Assembly: GCF_947568225.1 (NCBI RefSeq)
Contig: NZ_CANOOQ010000001.1
Span: forward strand, 930,001 to 994,000
Direction: 5' to 3'
DNA from: Faecalispora anaeroviscerum
GTDB lineage: Bacteria; Bacillota; Clostridia; Oscillospirales; Acutalibacteraceae
DNA: 64,000 bases
Part shown: positions 15,897-24,920 of the stretch, one piece after another
Layout: each line of letters opens with the position of its first letter
Position numbering within the stretch: position 1 is the first letter of the stretch
The notes under the pieces: model-generated
Databases searched by the model: none
What the model saw: the letters and a program-made list of their open reading frames with translations, nothing else
Told to the model about the DNA's origin: nothing
Program-made: the position numbers and the translations under genes

Positions 15897-16943
15897 TTAC
15901 AGCGACTCAATTTCTTCCATCAGGCTATCCACAAGCCTGTCCTCGGGGACACGGCGCACAATCTCCCCTTTTTTAAAGATCAGACCAATGCCGTTTCCGC
16001 CCGCAATGCCAATATCGGCCTCACGTGCTTCGCCCGGCCCGTTAACCGCACAGCCCATCACCGCAACGGTAATCGGCTTTTGGCAGGAGGTTAAACGGCG
16101 TTCCACTTCCCCGGCAATCGCGATCAGATCAATATTAGTTCTCCCGCAGGTCGGGCACGATACCATCTGTACCCCGCCGCGAAGATTCAGTGCTTTCAAA
16201 ATATCCGTGGCCGCGGCGATCTCGCGTACGGGGTCTGCCGTGAGCGATACCCGAATGGTGTCCCCAATGCCGCGCTGCAACAAAGAACCAATCCCAATCG
16301 AGGATTTAATCAGGCCCATCCGCTCCGTTCCGGCCTCCGTAACGCCAAGATGCAGCGGATAATCACACGCCTGCGACGCAAGCTCATACGCTTCAATCAT
16401 CGTATCCACCCGTGAAGATTTCATGGAAAGAACGATGTCCCCAAAATCAAACTTTTCCAGCAGCGACGCATGGAACAGCGCGCTTTCGCAAAGCGCCTGC
16501 GCCGTAGGCCCGCCGTACTTTGCCAGAATTTCTTTTTCCAAAGAACCGGAGTTGACCCCGATTCGGATCGGGACGCCGTGTGCGAGGCAGGCATGCGCCA
16601 CCGCCTTAACGCGGTCGTCTGAGCCGATATTGCCGGGGTTAATGCGAATTTTGTCGATGCCGGCGTCAACGGACTCGAGCGCCAGCCGGTAATCAAAATG
16701 AATATCCGCCACGAGAGGAATCGTTATCGCCTCTTTGATCGCCGGGATCAGCCGCACCGCCTCCTGATTTGGAATCGCAACGCGAAGAATCTCACAGCCG
16801 GCTGCTTCCAGCTCACACGCCTGACGCACATTGCCTTCCACATTTGCCGCTGGAATATTCAGCATAGATTGAATGGAAATGGGCGAACCGCCGCCGACCG
16901 CGACGTCGCCCACATTCAGCTTTCTTGTCATTTTTCGGTTCAT
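15897..16943 (-). CDS. ispG: 4-hydroxy-3-methylbut-2-enyl diphosphate synthase
   Basis: Iron-sulfur enzyme of the MEP isoprenoid pathway that converts MEcPP to HMBPP with flavodoxin or ferredoxin as electron donor. The 348-residue product starts with the VGGGSPISIQSMLN TIM-barrel entry, and the 4Fe-4S ligands are in SCPTCGRTNID (about residue 265) and GCAVNGPGEA (about 305). Its ATG overlaps the rseP stop by four bases. It depends on Fe-S assembly, here offered by the Suf operon 10 kb away. Confidence 0.96.
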   Translation of the reverse strand: MNRKMTRKLNVGDVAVGGGSPISIQSMLNIPAANVEGNVRQACELEAAGCEILRVAIPNQEAVRLIPAIKEAITIPLVADIHFDYRLALESVDAGIDKIRINPGNIGSDDRVKAVAHACLAHGVPIRIGVNSGSLEKEILAKYGGPTAQALCESALFHASLLEKFDFGDIVLSMKSSRVDTMIEAYELASQACDYPLHLGVTEAGTERMGLIKSSIGIGSLLQRGIGDTIRVSLTADPVREIAAATDILKALNLRGGVQMVSCPTCGRTNIDLIAIAGEVERRLTSCQKPITVAVMGCAVNGPGEAREADIGIAGGNGIGLIFKKGEIVRRVPEDRLVDSLMEEIESL

Positions 16944-18019
16944 GCTCCCAGTCCCTTTCCGGTAAAGAGCCGTAAAATATCACTGTAAGTGACAATGACC
17001 ATGAAGGTCATGAGGAGCGCAAAGCCAGCCGCATGTACCCACCCCTCGTATTTGGGGTTGACCGGGCGGCGCCGCACCAGTTCGATCAAAAGGAAAATCA
17101 GCCGTCCGCCGTCCAGAGCCGGCAGAGGCAGCAGATTCACAACGCCAAGGTTCACGGTAATCATCATCATCATCATGATAATATTGTTGACCGCAGGCAG
17201 GATTCCCTCTTTCAGACCCATGGAGGCAGCCTGCGAAATCGCGTCCGCAGCGCCGATAGGCCCGGCCATATCATTCAGGCCAAACCGCCCTGTCGCAAGC
17301 CCCACCAAGCTGTACCAAACCATGCGCACCACAGAAACAGTATCCGCGGCGGATTTCTGAATCAGCGTAACCGGGTTCCTTTCAATGCCAGATACATAGA
17401 AATCCAGCACCATCAACTGCTTATCGCCGTTCTGGCGGGTGTTCATCTTCACATTGTGGAACGCGAGCTTCTCTCCTTTTCGCACCACGGTAAGATCCAT
17501 AGACTGCGGATTCGCCGTAGCCAGGGAAAAACTCAGGTCGCGGTCGGTATACACGCGGTAGCCGTCGATAGAATAAAACTGATCGCCGGCCTGAATGCCC
17601 GCCTTCTGCAAGGCGGAATTCTCCGCGAACTGCGCAATGGTAGTGGAGGTAAACATTGGCTGCTGTGCCAGCAAAACCATCATCAGCACAATACCAAACA
17701 GAATATTCATCACCGCGCCGGCGCAGACAACAATAATCCGTCTCCATACAGGCTTATTGCCAAACGCGCGGTCATCCTCGCTGCTCTCGTCCTCTCCCTC
17801 CATGGCGCAGTAGCCTCCGATGGGCAAAAGACGCAGAGAGTATTGAGTTTCTCCCTTTTGAAAATGAAATAATGTGGGACCCATACCGATTGCAAACTCA
17901 TTAACACGGATCCCCGAAAGCTTTGCCGTGAAAAAATGGCCAAATTCGTGAATGAAAATGATCAGGCCAAATAACAGCACCGCAAACAGAATAAGCAGGA
18001 CATTGATAACCATATTCAC
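16940..18019 (-). CDS. rseP: Site-2 membrane zinc metalloprotease RseP
   Basis: Intramembrane protease of the RseP/RasP family that trims anti-sigma factors, signal-peptide remnants and other membrane proteins. The 359-residue protein has the zinc motif FIHEFGHFFTAKLSG in the first membrane helix, a PDZ domain (about residues 110-195, with IQAGDQFYSIDG), and the second motif NLGVVNLLPLPALDGG before the last helices. It is placed between dxr and ispG, a common order in Bacillota (uppS-cdsA-dxr-rseP-ispG). Confidence 0.95.
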   Translation of the reverse strand: MNMVINVLLILFAVLLFGLIIFIHEFGHFFTAKLSGIRVNEFAIGMGPTLFHFQKGETQYSLRLLPIGGYCAMEGEDESSEDDRAFGNKPVWRRIIVVCAGAVMNILFGIVLMMVLLAQQPMFTSTTIAQFAENSALQKAGIQAGDQFYSIDGYRVYTDRDLSFSLATANPQSMDLTVVRKGEKLAFHNVKMNTRQNGDKQLMVLDFYVSGIERNPVTLIQKSAADTVSVVRMVWYSLVGLATGRFGLNDMAGPIGAADAISQAASMGLKEGILPAVNNIIMMMMMITVNLGVVNLLPLPALDGGRLIFLLIELVRRRPVNPKYEGWVHAAGFALLMTFMVIVTYSDILRLFTGKGLGA

Positions 18020-18036
18020 CTCATCAGTCTATTTTA

Positions 18037-19182
18037 TTACACGTGTTCCAAAACGAAATTCCGTGCATTTTGGTCCGCCGTCAGCACCTGCTGCGGCGTT
18101 TCAGGCTGCCCGGCGGCCTGACGCTCCATCGCAGCTTTGACAAGCTGTGGAATCTGTAAAAACGGGATGCGCCCCGAAAGGAACAGCTTCACCGCTTCTT
18201 CGTTCGCGCCGTTCATCGCAGCCGGTACTAAGCCACCCCGCTGCGCGGCCTGCCTTGCAAGGCCAAGGCACGGGAATGCCTGTTCATCCGGCGGGTAGAA
18301 CGACAGTGTGCCAATCTCAGTAAGGCTGAGGCGGCGCACCGGCGACGGCAAGCGCTCCGGCCAGGTAAGCGCATACTGAATCGGGATGCGCATATCCGGC
18401 ACGCCAAGCTGTGCCAGAACAGAATAATCCTGATATTCAATCATGGAGTGAACAATGCTTTCGCGGTGTACCACCACGTCAATTTGAGAAACCGGCATCG
18501 AAAATAGCCACGAGGCCTCGAGAATCTCCAGCCCCTTGTTCATCATAGTGGCGGAATCGATTGTCACCTTGGCGCCCATGCTCCAGTTAGGGTGGCGAAG
18601 CGCCTGCTCGGGAGTAACCTGCTCCAGCTCCTCACGGGTTTTACCAAAGAACGGCCCGCCGGACGCGGTAAGAATCAACCTCGCCACCGCCGACGGATGA
18701 GGGCAGCCTTGCAGGCACTGAAAAATCGCGGAATGCTCGCTGTCTACCGGAAGAATCCGCACGCCGTTTTCACGCGCAGCCTCCATCACAAGAGCGCCGC
18801 CAGCCACCAGCGTTTCTTTGTTGGCGAGCGCAACATCCTTTTTGGCAGAAACGGCGGCCATGGTAGGAAGAAGCCCTACCATGCCCACCACCGCATTACA
18901 AACAATATCCGCTTCCTCAATGGAAGCCGCTTCACAAAGCCCCTGCATTCCCGCGGCAACGCGCACCGGAAGATCGCGCACGCGCTCCCTTAAATCACGG
19001 GCGGCTTTTTCGTCAAATACCGCCGCCAAAGCCGGGCGGAACTCACGAATCTGCTCCTCAAGCAGCTTTATATTACTGTGAGCCGCAAGCGCGCACACCG
19101 AAAACCCATGCATACGTGCTACTTCCAACGTCTGCCGGCCAATGGAACCGGTGGAACCCAGTAAAGAAATTTTCTTATTCAT
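18037..19182 (-). CDS. dxr: 1-deoxy-D-xylulose-5-phosphate reductoisomerase
   Basis: NADPH-dependent conversion of DXP to MEP, the committed step of the MEP pathway. The 381-residue protein opens with ISLLGSTGSIGRQTLEVAR (nucleotide-binding loop); LANKETLVAGG and the metal-site region LPVDSEHSAIFQCLQG are clear, as is NWSMGAKVTIDSATMMNKGLE. A 135-base gap separates it from cdsA, larger than its other neighbours' gaps, so an internal promoter is possible though none stands out. Confidence 0.96.
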   Translation of the reverse strand: MNKKISLLGSTGSIGRQTLEVARMHGFSVCALAAHSNIKLLEEQIREFRPALAAVFDEKAARDLRERVRDLPVRVAAGMQGLCEAASIEEADIVCNAVVGMVGLLPTMAAVSAKKDVALANKETLVAGGALVMEAARENGVRILPVDSEHSAIFQCLQGCPHPSAVARLILTASGGPFFGKTREELEQVTPEQALRHPNWSMGAKVTIDSATMMNKGLEILEASWLFSMPVSQIDVVVHRESIVHSMIEYQDYSVLAQLGVPDMRIPIQYALTWPERLPSPVRRLSLTEIGTLSFYPPDEQAFPCLGLARQAAQRGGLVPAAMNGANEEAVKLFLSGRIPFLQIPQLVKAAMERQAAGQPETPQQVLTADQNARNFVLEHV

Positions 19183-19317
19183 TCGTATTCACCATTTTGT
19201 TTCGATATCTCACTCAAAATAATTCTATTTCAAAAAGCTTTGGAATTCTTCTCTATTTTCACGTAAAGTCGTTATCAAGTGACACTACATGTGTTTTACC
19301 CGTTTTTCAGAAAAAAA

Positions 19318-20142
19318 TTAGTGTACAACGACCGGCAGTACCTGAACCAGAAGATAGACAAAGGGGGATACGAAGATCACACTATCAAACCGGTCCAAAA
19401 TTCCGCCGTGCCCGGGAATCAGTTCCCCGAAATCTTTAATGTGGCAGCTTCGCTTAATGAGAGAAAAGCTCAGATCACCCAGCACAGACATCACCGCGCC
19501 GCCGATACCGATCAGCAACAGTGAGAGATACGACACGTTGACCCGATACGCGTAAAAGAACACCTGAAAAACATACCCGAACACCAGCATGGCAACTACG
19601 TTCAGTACAAGGCCGCCCACAACACCCTCAATGGTTTTTTTCGGGCTGATCTTGGGACAAAGCTTGTGTTTTCCCCAAAGGCTGCCTGCGGCAAATGCGC
19701 CAGTATCGGAAATCCAGGCGGAAAAAATCGCAATAATTACATAAAACATGCCGTGCCTGTCATCGAATTCCCTCAGGCCGAGAATCGTTCCCAGCATCGT
19801 GGGAATCATGAGAGTCATGCTGTACAGCACGATCAGATGATGGAAGGAAATCGTACTGTTAAAGCAGATCAGCGCCGCAAACATTACCACGGTGTACACA
19901 TAATACACCGTCTGCGTTCCCAGACCAGCCGGCACAATAAATAAGGCCGCCGCAAACAGCAGGCTCGGAACCACCAAAACATACTGCTTTGCGATTCCCA
20001 GCGCCTGAATCAACTCGTTGACTGCCAGAACCGAAATCAGAGCCACCGCCAGATTCAACGCGGGAGGAAAGCGAACATTGAACACAACGATCGCCGCCAG
20101 AAACAGAACCAGAACGACTCCGGACATCACTCGATTTTTCAA
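19318..20142 (-). CDS. cdsA: Phosphatidate cytidylyltransferase
   Basis: Makes CDP-diacylglycerol from phosphatidate and CTP for phospholipid synthesis. About eight membrane segments are visible in the 274 residues, and the C terminus has the family signature, split here as SLIKRSCHIKDFGELIPGHG and GILDRFDSVIF. TTG at 20142 is chosen: GGGGGG lies seven bases upstream, it is only one base after the uppS stop, and the product then begins MKNRVMSGVVLV as expected. The in-frame starts further upstream fall inside uppS. Confidence 0.93.
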   Translation of the reverse strand: MKNRVMSGVVLVLFLAAIVVFNVRFPPALNLAVALISVLAVNELIQALGIAKQYVLVVPSLLFAAALFIVPAGLGTQTVYYVYTVVMFAALICFNSTISFHHLIVLYSMTLMIPTMLGTILGLREFDDRHGMFYVIIAIFSAWISDTGAFAAGSLWGKHKLCPKISPKKTIEGVVGGLVLNVVAMLVFGYVFQVFFYAYRVNVSYLSLLLIGIGGAVMSVLGDLSFSLIKRSCHIKDFGELIPGHGGILDRFDSVIFVSPFVYLLVQVLPVVVH

Positions 20143-20143
20143 G

Positions 20144-20869
20144 TTAAATCCCCCCAAAGCGCCTGTTCCGATTTGAAAACTCCTGCAAGGCACCGTCAAG
20201 GTCTCGGGTTGTAAAATCCGGCCAAAGCTTATCCATAACAATATATTCCGTATAAGCCGACTGCCATAACAGAAAATTGGAAATGCGGTTTTCCCCGCTG
20301 GGACGCAGAACCAGATCCGGGTCCGGTTGGCCGGCCGTATAGAGATGCTGTGAAATCAGACCCTCTGTAATCTGCTCCGGCAAAAGGGTGCCCTTCTGCA
20401 CCTGCTCCGCCAAAAGACGAACCGCACGGGTCAGCTCCGCGCGACCGCCGTAATTCATCGCGATATTCAGAACCATCCCCGTTTTATCGGCGGATACCTC
20501 TTCTGTACGAGCAAACAGGCTTTGCAGATTTTCAGAAAACACGGAAACATCCCCGATAAACTTCACACGGATATTCTCCCCCAGAAAATCCCGCAGAGCT
20601 TCCTCCAGGTACTGCTGAAAAATCTTCATCAGCGCTTCAATTTCATCAGACGGACGCTTCCAGTTTTCCGTGGAAAAAGCGTATACCGTCAGATATTCGA
20701 TCCCGATGGAAGCACAATACCGGGTAATCTTTTTAAAATTAGCCGCCCCGGCCGTATGACCGGCCGTACGAGGGAGTCCCCTCTTTTTCGCCCAGCGGCC
20801 GTTACCGTCCATAATGATGCCCAAATGCCGGGGCATTACAGGCCGCGCCTGGTCTGAAACATGATTCAT
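20144..20869 (-). CDS. uppS: Undecaprenyl (isoprenyl) diphosphate synthase
   Basis: cis-prenyltransferase that extends FPP with IPP to the C55 lipid carrier of cell-wall synthesis. The 241-residue protein has HLGIIMDGNGRWAKKRG with the catalytic aspartate at about residue 21, YLTVYAFSTENWKRP, and RPSGENRISNFLLWQSAYTE near the C terminus. It joins with dxr and ispG to link isoprenoid supply to wall building. It lies nine bases after frr. Confidence 0.96.
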   Translation of the reverse strand: MNHVSDQARPVMPRHLGIIMDGNGRWAKKRGLPRTAGHTAGAANFKKITRYCASIGIEYLTVYAFSTENWKRPSDEIEALMKIFQQYLEEALRDFLGENIRVKFIGDVSVFSENLQSLFARTEEVSADKTGMVLNIAMNYGGRAELTRAVRLLAEQVQKGTLLPEQITEGLISQHLYTAGQPDPDLVLRPSGENRISNFLLWQSAYTEYIVMDKLWPDFTTRDLDGALQEFSNRNRRFGGI

Positions 20870-20878
20870 AAGCCGGTT

Positions 20879-21433
20879 TTATATCTCCATAATTTCTTTT
20901 TGCTTCTTTTCAAACAGAACATCAACTTCCTTGCAGTACTTATCCGTCAGATCCTGTGTTTTTTTCTCGCCCAGCTTGAGATCATCCTCGGAGATTTCAG
21001 AGTTCTTTTTCTTGGCCTTAAGCTTTTCAATCGCATCGCGGCGAATGGAGCGCACAGCCACCTTGGCTTCTTCAGACATTTTAGAAATATCCTTTGTGAG
21101 ATCACGACGGCGTTCCTCAGTCAGCTGCGGGAACATCAGGCGGATCACCTTTCCGTCGCTCTGGGGGTTAATGCCCAGATCGGAGCTGAGAATGGCCTTT
21201 TCAATCGCACGAACAGAAGAAGCGTCCCACGGCTGGATGATCAGAAGGCGCGCTTCCGACACAGAAATCGCCGCCAGCTGATTCACTGCCGTAGGGGTGC
21301 CGTAATAATCCACCATTACTTTATCCAGAACAGCGGGGTTGGCCCGGCCTGCCCGGATCGTGGTAAATTCACTGGTCAGCACGGAAAGAGTTTTCTTCAT
21401 TTTGGCTTCCGCTTGGGTCAGTACCTCTTGCAT
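20879..21433 (-). CDS. frr: Ribosome recycling factor
   Basis: Splits post-termination ribosomes together with EF-G. The 184-residue protein has the expected length and shows the tRNA-mimic helices with TTIRAGRANPAVLDKVMVDYYG near residue 25 and VIRLMFPQLTEERRRDLTK near residue 98. GGAAAG stands before the ATG. It follows pyrH by 39 bases, the standard pyrH-frr pair. Confidence 0.97.
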   Translation of the reverse strand: MQEVLTQAEAKMKKTLSVLTSEFTTIRAGRANPAVLDKVMVDYYGTPTAVNQLAAISVSEARLLIIQPWDASSVRAIEKAILSSDLGINPQSDGKVIRLMFPQLTEERRRDLTKDISKMSEEAKVAVRSIRRDAIEKLKAKKKNSEISEDDLKLGEKKTQDLTDKYCKEVDVLFEKKQKEIMEI

Positions 21434-21472
21434 TACAATCTTCCTTTCTTACTGTTGCTTTTGTAAAATCAA

Positions 21473-22177
21473 TTATTTTACCAGCGTTCCAATTTGCTCG
21501 CCGCACACAGCCCGCAGAATGTTATTGGGGTCTGCAATGCTGAATACCAGAATCGGAATATCGTTGTCCTTGCACAAGGTAGCTGCTGTACTGTCCATCA
21601 CATGCAGGTCCTTATTCAGAACATCCATAAACGAAAGAGAATCGAACTTTACTGCCATTTCGTTCAGTTTGGGGTCGCTGTCGTACACGCCGTCCACCAA
21701 AGTGGCCTTCATAATGATGTCGGCATCAATTTCGGCCGCGCGCAGTGAAGCCGCCGTATCGGTAGAAAAAAACGGATTTCCGGTGCCGCAGCCGAACACC
21801 ACAACACGCCCCTTTTCCAGATGGCGCACCGCACGGTTGCGAATATAAGGCTCCGCGACCTGCTGCATGGTGATTGCGGTCTGTACCCGTACGGGTACCC
21901 CCAGCTGCTCAAGGGCATCCGCTACGCCAAGCGCATTGATGACCGTTGCCAGCATTCCCATGTGGTCGGCTCTGGTACGATCCATCTTGCCGCTGCTGCG
22001 GCCGCGCCAGAAGTTGCCGCCACCCACAACGATGCCAATCTGAACACCTAAGTCCGCGCACGCCTTGATCGGCGCACAAATCTTGAGCACCGTATCAAAA
22101 TCAATACCATGCTCTTTTCCGCCAGCCAGCGACTCGCCGCTGAGCTTTAACAGAACTCTTTTATATTTAGGTTGCAA
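21473..22177 (-). CDS. pyrH: UMP kinase
   Basis: Phosphorylates UMP to UDP; bacterial hexameric amino-acid-kinase fold. The protein has RVLLKLSGESLAGG at the N terminus, GIVVGGGNFWRGR, and the C-terminal PNNILRAVCGEQIGTLV. TTG at 22177 (234 residues) is preferred to an ATG at 22192: GGGGTG stands seven bases before the TTG, no ribosome site precedes the ATG, and the predicted transcription start is only about eight bases before that ATG. First gene of the pyrH-to-polC unit. Confidence 0.93.
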   Translation of the reverse strand: MQPKYKRVLLKLSGESLAGGKEHGIDFDTVLKICAPIKACADLGVQIGIVVGGGNFWRGRSSGKMDRTRADHMGMLATVINALGVADALEQLGVPVRVQTAITMQQVAEPYIRNRAVRHLEKGRVVVFGCGTGNPFFSTDTAASLRAAEIDADIIMKATLVDGVYDSDPKLNEMAVKFDSLSFMDVLNKDLHVMDSTAATLCKDNDIPILVFSIADPNNILRAVCGEQIGTLVK

Positions 22178-22206
22178 TTCATAACACCCCATTATGATTT
22201 TACTAT

Positions 22207-22235
22207 ATTTTACAATAGGAGAAAAAGAAAGTAAA
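22207..22235 (-). promoter_or_regulatory. Putative promoter of the pyrH-polC unit
   Basis: TTTACT (22230-22235) and TAAAAT (22207-22212) on the minus strand, 17-base spacer. The start point would be near 22200, supporting the TTG start of pyrH. Confidence 0.55.
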
Positions 22236-22328
22236 GCCTTTCTACCAGTTTTCACAACATGATCACCAATATTCTTCCCGGCGATACAGTCCGTTCATAA
22301 TTATTTTTTAATTACGCGCTGCGGCCGC

Positions 22329-22358
22329 AAAAAAGGCGCGGAAAAATCTTTCCGCGCC
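22329..22358 (-). terminator. Intrinsic terminator of tsf
   Basis: Minus strand GGCGCGGAAA-gatt-TTTCCGCGCC followed by six T residues, directly after the tsf stop. Confidence 0.92.
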
Positions 22359-22386
22359 TTTTAAAGCATTGCAATGTGGAACCGGA

Positions 22387-23301
22387 TTATTTCACCATGC
22401 TGGCAACTTCGTCTGCAAAATTATCTTCTTTTTTCTCGAGACCCTCGCCCTTCTCAAAACGGGCAAATGCTTCGATGCTAATTTCGCCGCCAAGCTCCTT
22501 GGCTACGGAATCGGTATACTGCTGAACAGTCTTGTCGCTGTCCTTCACATAGATCTGATCAACCAGGCAGATGTCCTTAAAGAACTTGGACAGACGGCCG
22601 ACAACGATCTTCTCTGCGATTGCGGCGGGCTTACCGTCGTTGATGACCTGCTCGGTCAAAATCTTCTTCTCATGCTCTACAACGTCAGCCGGAACAGCCT
22701 GCTCGTTGAGGTAGGAGGGATTTACCGCAGCAATCTGCATCGCAATATTCTTGGCATACTCCTGGAATTCAGGCTTCGCGGCAATTTCCGCAGAGGTACC
22801 AAACTTTACGATAACGCCAATTCTGCCGTTCGCATGCACATAGCTCACAACGGCGCCTTCCATACGGGCAAAGCGGCGAATCTTGATGTTCTCGCCAATT
22901 GTCTGAATCTTCTCTTTCAGAAGATCATCAATCTTCTTATCAGAGCCGAAAGCGGTGAGGGTCTGCAGCGCCTCAACGTCTACCGGATTCTGCTCTTCCA
23001 CCGTATCGGCTACTGTCTTAACAAATGCCTGAAACTCTGCATTTTTCGCTACAAAATCGGTTTCCGCATTTATTTCTACCACCACAGCAACATTTCCAAG
23101 GGCGTTTACCTGCGCATACGCCATGCCTTCTGCTGCAATACGGCCAGATTTCTTGGTTGCGGCAGCCAAGCCTTTCTCTCTCAGAATATCAACCGCAGCT
23201 TCCATATCGCCGTTTGATTCTGTCAAAGCTTTTTTACAATCCATCATTCCGCAGCCAGTCTTCTCGCGAAGCGCTGCTACATCTTTTGCTGTAAAAGCCA
23301 T
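22387..23301 (-). CDS. tsf: Elongation factor Ts
   Basis: Nucleotide exchange factor for EF-Tu. The 304-residue product starts MAFTAKDVAALREKTGCGMM and has the TDFVAKNAEFQAFV core motif. ATG at 23301 with GGAGGAAAG upstream; the longer reading frame upstream is a leader artefact. Unusually, an intrinsic terminator and a 245-base structured gap separate it from rpsB, so the pair is not a simple dicistron. Confidence 0.96.
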   Translation of the reverse strand: MAFTAKDVAALREKTGCGMMDCKKALTESNGDMEAAVDILREKGLAAATKKSGRIAAEGMAYAQVNALGNVAVVVEINAETDFVAKNAEFQAFVKTVADTVEEQNPVDVEALQTLTAFGSDKKIDDLLKEKIQTIGENIKIRRFARMEGAVVSYVHANGRIGVIVKFGTSAEIAAKPEFQEYAKNIAMQIAAVNPSYLNEQAVPADVVEHEKKILTEQVINDGKPAAIAEKIVVGRLSKFFKDICLVDQIYVKDSDKTVQQYTDSVAKELGGEISIEAFARFEKGEGLEKKEDNFADEVASMVK

Positions 23302-23324
23302 TTTACTTTCCTCCGATTCTATGT

Positions 23325-23475
23325 GTTGTGGTATAACAAATGCAAAAGCATTTACCATACGCAATTGATAAAGATACCACGGCGGCGCTTTGCGCCTGTG
23401 GTATAATAGCCGCAAAGCAACTATTACATTTTTATAATTGTGATACCGCAACATACCTGCGGTATCCTCTATTCT
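23325..23475. repeat. Stacked inverted repeats between rpsB and tsf
   Basis: Three inverted repeats follow each other: AAATGC-aaaa-GCATTT (23338-23353), TACCAC...GTGGTA with a GC-rich centre (23375-23403), and GATACCGCA-acatacc-TGCGGTATC (23442-23466). GGTATA or TATACC borders recur at their edges. They lie in the tsf leader after the rpsB terminator. Function unknown; a tsf leader structure or duplicated operator are possible. Confidence 0.6.
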
Positions 23476-23507
23476 CAAAAAATACCCGTCTGAAATCAGG
23501 CGGGTAT
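23476..23507 (-). terminator. Intrinsic terminator of rpsB
   Basis: Minus strand GATACCCGCCTG-attt-CAGACGGGTAT with T residues following (the stem has one mismatch). Confidence 0.85.
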
Positions 23508-23546
23508 CTTCCTCTCAACTGGAGCTGTTAAAGCGGCTTATTCAGC

Positions 23547-24269
23547 CTACGCCTCTTCTTTTTCTTCCGCGGCTGCAGCGCCCATACGGCCCTCACGGCC
23601 CTCTGCAATCGCATTAGCCATCGTAGCGGAAATCAGCTTGACCGCACGAATCGCATCGTCATTGCCGGGGATGACATAGTCGATCTCATCGGGATCGCAG
23701 TTGGTATCAACGATCGCAACGATCGGGATGCCAAGCTTCTTCGCTTCTGCTACCGCGATACGCTCCTTGCGGGGATCAACGATAAACAAAGCACCGGGGA
23801 TCTGACGCATATCTTTAATTCCGCCGAGGAATTTCTCGAGCTTTTCAATTTGCAAACGGAGCTTTACTACTTCCTTCTTGGGGAGCAGTTCAAAGGTACC
23901 GTCTTCTTCCATTGTTTTGAGCTGATTCAGGCGATCAATTCTGCGGCGAATGGTGCGGAAGTTGGTGAGCATGCCGCCCAACCAGCGGGCATTCACATAA
24001 TAAGCGCCTGCGCGCTCCGCTTCTTCACGAACAGATTCCTGAGCCTGCTTCTTTGTGCCGACAAACAGCACCGGCTTGCCCTCTTCAGAAAGAGTGCGAA
24101 CAAAGTTGTAAGCCTCTTCGAGCTTCTTTACGGTCTTCTGCAGGTCAATAATGTAGATGCCGTTACGCTCGGTAAAGATGTACTCCGCCATTTTGGGGTT
24201 CCATCTTCTGGTCTGGTGACCGAAATGTACACCGGCCTCCAAAAGCTGTTTCATAGATACGACTGCCAT
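23547..24269 (-). CDS. rpsB: 30S ribosomal protein S2
   Basis: Small-subunit protein. The 240-residue product has MKQLLEAGVHFGHQTRRWNP at the N terminus, the coiled-coil insert (LKTMEEDGTFELLPKKEV), and VDTNCDPDEIDYVIPGNDDA. ATG at 24269 with AAGGAGGA upstream. A roughly 95-base leader precedes it. An alanine- and glutamate-rich tail follows the core, as in many Bacillota. Confidence 0.97.
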   Translation of the reverse strand: MAVVSMKQLLEAGVHFGHQTRRWNPKMAEYIFTERNGIYIIDLQKTVKKLEEAYNFVRTLSEEGKPVLFVGTKKQAQESVREEAERAGAYYVNARWLGGMLTNFRTIRRRIDRLNQLKTMEEDGTFELLPKKEVVKLRLQIEKLEKFLGGIKDMRQIPGALFIVDPRKERIAVAEAKKLGIPIVAIVDTNCDPDEIDYVIPGNDDAIRAVKLISATMANAIAEGREGRMGAAAAEEKEEA

Positions 24270-24309
24270 AATAAAATCCTCCTTGGTTTTTCCGCCGCCG
24301 CACCGTTTT

Positions 24310-24347
24310 TTTGACGAGAAACCCGTTAAGGGCACCATGGCGTCAAA
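24310..24347 (-). promoter_or_regulatory. Hairpin in the rpsB leader
   Basis: TTTGACG and CGTCAAA pair around an inner GCCC/GGGT stem, between the promoter and the ribosome site of rpsB. A candidate S2 autoregulatory leader by analogy with other ribosomal protein genes; no match to a named family is claimed. Confidence 0.4.
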
Positions 24348-24371
24348 GTGTGGCGTGTGATTTACTGGAGT

Positions 24372-24400
24372 ATTATAGCACGGCATAGAGGATTTGGCAA
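24372..24400 (-). promoter_or_regulatory. Sigma-A promoter of rpsB
   Basis: TTGCCA (24395-24400) and a perfect TATAAT (24372-24377) on the minus strand with a 17-base spacer. Confidence 0.8.
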
Positions 24401-24428
24401 GTTTTTTCCTGATTTTTCGGGAATTTTA

Positions 24429-24716
24429 TCAGGTGCGGAACCAGCCGCTGCCAAATCGCTTTTTGGGGCGGAACGGCATGGAGAAATCCACCAAAACTGT
24501 TTCCTCCCCAATGATCTGAATGTCCTCCCAGCGGATGACGATATCGTCTTCCCGACCCAGAAGGCCCAGCCACTTAAGCCGGCCATAAATGATAATCGCG
24601 CTGATTCTTGCTGTTTTCAGCTCAATCTCAATGTCATTTACGGCGCCAAGTCTGGTGCCGTCTTTAATGCTGATTACCTCTTTGTTCCTCATATCGGCCA
24701 TTCTGCAGTTCGTCAT
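24429..24716 (-). CDS. ylmC: YlmC/YmxH family sporulation protein (PRC-barrel)
   Basis: A 95-residue PRC-barrel protein: EVISIKDGTRLGAVNDIEIE opens the barrel and IIYGRLKWLGLLGREDDIVI closes it. Relatives are conserved in endospore formers next to sigG; their molecular role is unclear. ATG at 24716 follows GGGAGGTG at six bases. A CCTGATG...CATCAGG hairpin ends just before that ribosome site. The 200-base gap to sigG holds no clear terminator, so the two may be cotranscribed. Confidence 0.85.
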   Translation of the reverse strand: MTNCRMADMRNKEVISIKDGTRLGAVNDIEIELKTARISAIIIYGRLKWLGLLGREDDIVIRWEDIQIIGEETVLVDFSMPFRPKKRFGSGWFRT

Positions 24717-24920
24717 CAGGCACACCTCCCGCCTGATGCTATCTATATTCATTCATCAGGGTCTTTTAACACCTGCGGACAAATTGAAACTCTCATCAGA
24801 AAGAAATATTTCTCCCGAAACGCAGAAAAAGCAGAGAAAAGACTTCTTTTTTCTATTCTGAAATTATTTTTTACAGCTTTTGCAGGATACTAAGGAACGG
24901 CGCATGATAAAAAGAAACGC

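Noticed and set aside
23398..23408. A plus-strand GGTATAAT that looks like a -10 box
   Set aside because: No -35 box at proper distance and no plus-strand gene downstream; it is part of the inverted repeats in the tsf leader.
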